Below are positions 6,301-6,675 of a DNA stretch of 6,675 nt, in pieces; positions within the stretch are counted from its first letter, which is position 1, and each line of letters begins with the position of its first letter. Origin of the DNA: an uncultured Lachnospiraceae bacterium (GTDB taxonomy: Bacteria; Bacillota_A; Clostridia; Lachnospirales; Lachnospiraceae). Position numbers and translations under genes: made by a program. Under the pieces are notes generated by a model. The model was given only the letters and a program-made list of their open reading frames with translations. It was not told the origin of the DNA and ran no database searches. The DNA is taken from contig CADAHD010000129.1 in the NCBI GenBank assembly GCA_902787595.1, forward strand, positions 1-6,675. Reading direction: 5' to 3'.

Positions 6301-6675
6301 GTCAGAGATGCGCTAAGGCAGAGTATGAAGCAATCCCTGCTCTGAAGGCAGCAGAGTTTTCCATAAGCTTTGCCGACGGCAGAATAAAGCCGGATCCAGA
6401 GGGAGTGTATGAAGCCGAGTATACAGGAGATGATATAAAACCGGCTGTGATCGTAAAGCATAACGGCGTTGAACTGGTTGAGAGCAGGGATTACACACTT
6501 AAGTATTCCAACTGCAAAAAAGCCGGGAGCACAGCAAAAGTTACGGTAAGCGGAAAGGGCCGTTATTCTAAGAGCGCAAAGCTTGAGTATAAGATAGTAC
6601 CGAAAAATGTGGCTGATCTGGAAGTGGGTAACCTGATCGTGAAAGATGGTCAGAAGGCAGATCCCACGGTTACCT
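3252..6675 (+). CDS. Large secreted modular surface protein (3' end beyond window)
   Basis: The frame is open from 3252 to the window end, 1141 codons, without a stop. Residues 1-33 are a signal peptide (MKRKGFGKR basic start, a hydrophobic stretch, cleavage probably after LYA or LYAA). Residues 35-131 are a strongly acidic Ala/Glu/Asp/Ser linker with one lysine and no arginine. Residues 137-397 carry short GIY/GIW-type repeats, likely a right-handed beta-helix or carbohydrate-binding-type solenoid. About 440-521 is an Ig-like module (YQWEIS...WNKITGAT...YAPE). About 522-613 is an FN3-like module ending in VYTG. Further probable beta-sandwiches fill 614-820. Residues 823-887 are an InlB B-repeat-like module (VNFDSNGGTG...FAGWDKG...LEAQW). 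Residues 889-1030 hold three Cys-pair repeats. About 1050-1119 is a repeat with the pattern EYTGDDIKP...RDYTLKYSN...GKGRYS, and a further module begins at the window edge. The protein should be exported and act outside the cell in adhesion or glycan or protein binding; no catalytic domain is recognised. No anchor (LPXTG, SLH, choline-binding) appears yet; it may lie downstream. Confidence 0.93.
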   Translation, partial: MKRKGFGKRAASFMLTAMLLASEAGGTGMKLYAADEASGPEDAAEESASEDAAEAAAAGDQGSEGSVSDSENGDNAAEADESSDDAQSVELTGEDEEAGGDEWDYLSSEDGIMDTDILAKADISVSEEEDTGVTYSKTINASSLKTNSKLTLTENTRLIMDTNLTLANISGEDYALRVEGSGKLHVRGDSPAIYTKSLELYTDAYFNSTKGTKFTAIFDDTLGVYGGKMEVYGGAGVWASGDVQIDSEFFGECADTAALISSSDIYITKTAKVHAVGGRDEDCDFRFGIGAGENFVVEKGGVVYADGTYGIYSQSGNLILYGDVEAVGEDYGIYAWGDTGGGSVFIDMPVELVTSATDGYGIWALSKIDMKSSVYAKGPDGALWSKNGALDLTTNNLSVIIPDGGKLRDDKKTIIGSNGKVATEVKLQRRLAGKVVYTSAVRYGSSISWGCTGDLQNISTDRLHYQWEISKDLSGWNKITGATQAAYAPETSQIGMYIRLGVTADGYIGTVYSSPKQILKRIRQGTPDKPFCSCSEDYKTLSVTNAKAEQEYVLTNSYNISDSAWANSRSLSKDGSISFNVNPGVIYYIHTRFKETDTDEVGTQVIYSSVYTGKSQNPRQIEFDKKKFNTKVGEVTALTVKPVPEDVEGWSGYEFYWFVNGTGVKLYQDEKCTKEVPLSDISVPYKTVYVKGTAQTSSVQIGVEKQVGMNDLLYASCFVTVADVNGNYVLDHLSFDELIMTPGEECVTEYTTYPDPATVGTLSLALSASDPAVKLTSEGGRKVRIKVPENAKPGNYSFHVYVNGKDTSTLSVLRLRITKTKMLSVNFDSNGGTGYMAAVAVQPDSDYVLPECSFYPPQNMEFAGWDKGQPGEIIQVKENLTLEAQWTDHEHSIREMEANEPGCTTEGNIKCYICIKCGKYFSDAEGKNELPENKVVIPPTGHVLNVVEAVDADCVHPGHVKYYECSKCGTSFYDDKGKSIVYDSATLLTAAKGHDWSAWKTVKEPSDFEEGVRSRTCQRCAKAEYEAIPALKAAEFSISFADGRIKPDPEGVYEAEYTGDDIKPAVIVKHNGVELVESRDYTLKYSNCKKAGSTAKVTVSGKGRYSKSAKLEYKIVPKNVADLEVGNLIVKDGQKADPTVT
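3370..3412 (+). repeat. In-frame 16-base direct repeat in the acidic linker
   Basis: CTGAAGATGCGGCAGA occurs identically at 3370-3385 and 3397-3412. The period of 27 bases equals nine codons (PEDAAEESA / SEDAAEAAA), so gain or loss of a unit by replication slippage would keep the frame. It lies just after the signal peptide in a low-complexity spacer, where length variation is likely to be tolerated. Confidence 0.75.
3660..4442 (+). repeat. Beta-helix-like repeat region of the secreted protein
   Basis: Residues 137-397 are built of short strand-turn units. The clearest are YGIY at 309, YGIY at 331, YGIW at 360 and a degenerate GALW at 381-384, each followed by a turn and an alternating hydrophobic strand (NLILYGDVEAVG, SVFIDMPVEL, KIDMKSSVYAKG, ALDLT). 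An earlier copy reads AGVWASGDVQID at 235-246. Unit lengths are 22-29 residues. Such arrays in clostridial secreted proteins fold as parallel beta-solenoids; a carbohydrate-binding role is possible but inferred. At DNA level the copies are too diverged to recombine readily. Confidence 0.65.
5718..5912 (+). repeat. InlB B-repeat-like (Listeria-Bacteroides repeat) module
   Basis: Residues 823-887 of the secreted protein read VNFDSNGGTG, then FAGWDKG, then ENLTLEAQW. This is the order of the family: V-x-F-x-x-N-G-G strand, F-x-G-W-x turn, and a final strand ending AxW. These beta-grasp-like modules occur in internalin B and many Gram-positive surface proteins as stalks or binding modules. Only one copy is seen in the window. 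Confidence 0.85.
5916..6341 (+). repeat. Three tandem Cys-pair (zinc-ribbon-like) repeats
   Basis: Residues 889-1030 of the secreted protein contain three diverged units of about 45-55 residues. Unit one has C903 and C911-x2-C914-x2-C917-G and ends PPTGH942. Unit two has C954 and C965-x2-C968-G and ends AAKGH994. Unit three begins DWSAW and has C1017-x2-C1020 but lacks the first cysteine. The pattern 'GH...C...YxCxxCG' is widespread in clostridial surface proteins. The cysteines may bind metal or form disulfides; the sequence does not decide which. Confidence 0.75.

Noticed and set aside
6015..6461. A 148-codon minus-strand reading frame
   Set aside because: It is antisense to the Cys-pair repeats and following module, whose + strand protein pattern is clear; its Cys/His-rich product looks like a mirror of that coding bias.

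Overview
The window reads as a chromosomal segment of a low-to-mid GC Gram-positive anaerobe, most likely a Lachnospiraceae (Butyrivibrio/Roseburia-like) bacterium. This is an inference from protein style: a LacI-type binding domain fused directly to GGDEF, and a modular secreted protein with an InlB-type (Listeria-Bacteroides) repeat and Cys-pair repeats. AGA/AGG arginine and ATA isoleucine codons and AGGAGG-type ribosome sites fit. No RNA gene, transposon, CRISPR array or phage gene was seen.

All genes lie on the + strand and nearly fill the window. Positions 1-606 hold a TetR-family repressor whose first few codons are cut off. A 99-base gap (607-705) contains a perfect 13-base palindrome and promoter-like hexamers. 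Positions 706-2598 encode a soluble sensor diguanylate cyclase: a LacI-type ligand-binding domain without its DNA-binding head, a probable second sensory segment, and an intact GGDEF domain. A 66-base gap (2599-2664) carries a strong imperfect hairpin. Positions 2665-3255 encode a MutT-like Nudix hydrolase with an N-terminal extension. From 3252 to the window end runs one reading frame without a stop (1141 codons visible). It encodes a large secreted modular protein that overlaps the Nudix gene by four bases (ATGA), with its Shine-Dalgarno site inside the Nudix gene.

The last three genes look like one transcription unit. A plausible reading is that a cytoplasmic sugar or small-ligand sensor makes c-di-GMP, and the same unit carries a long extracellular, probably adhesive or ligand-binding, protein. 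The Nudix enzyme is the unexpected member, tightly coupled to the surface protein. The TetR protein could control the unit through the palindrome. The functional link is inference; the gene order, overlap and domains are read from the sequence.
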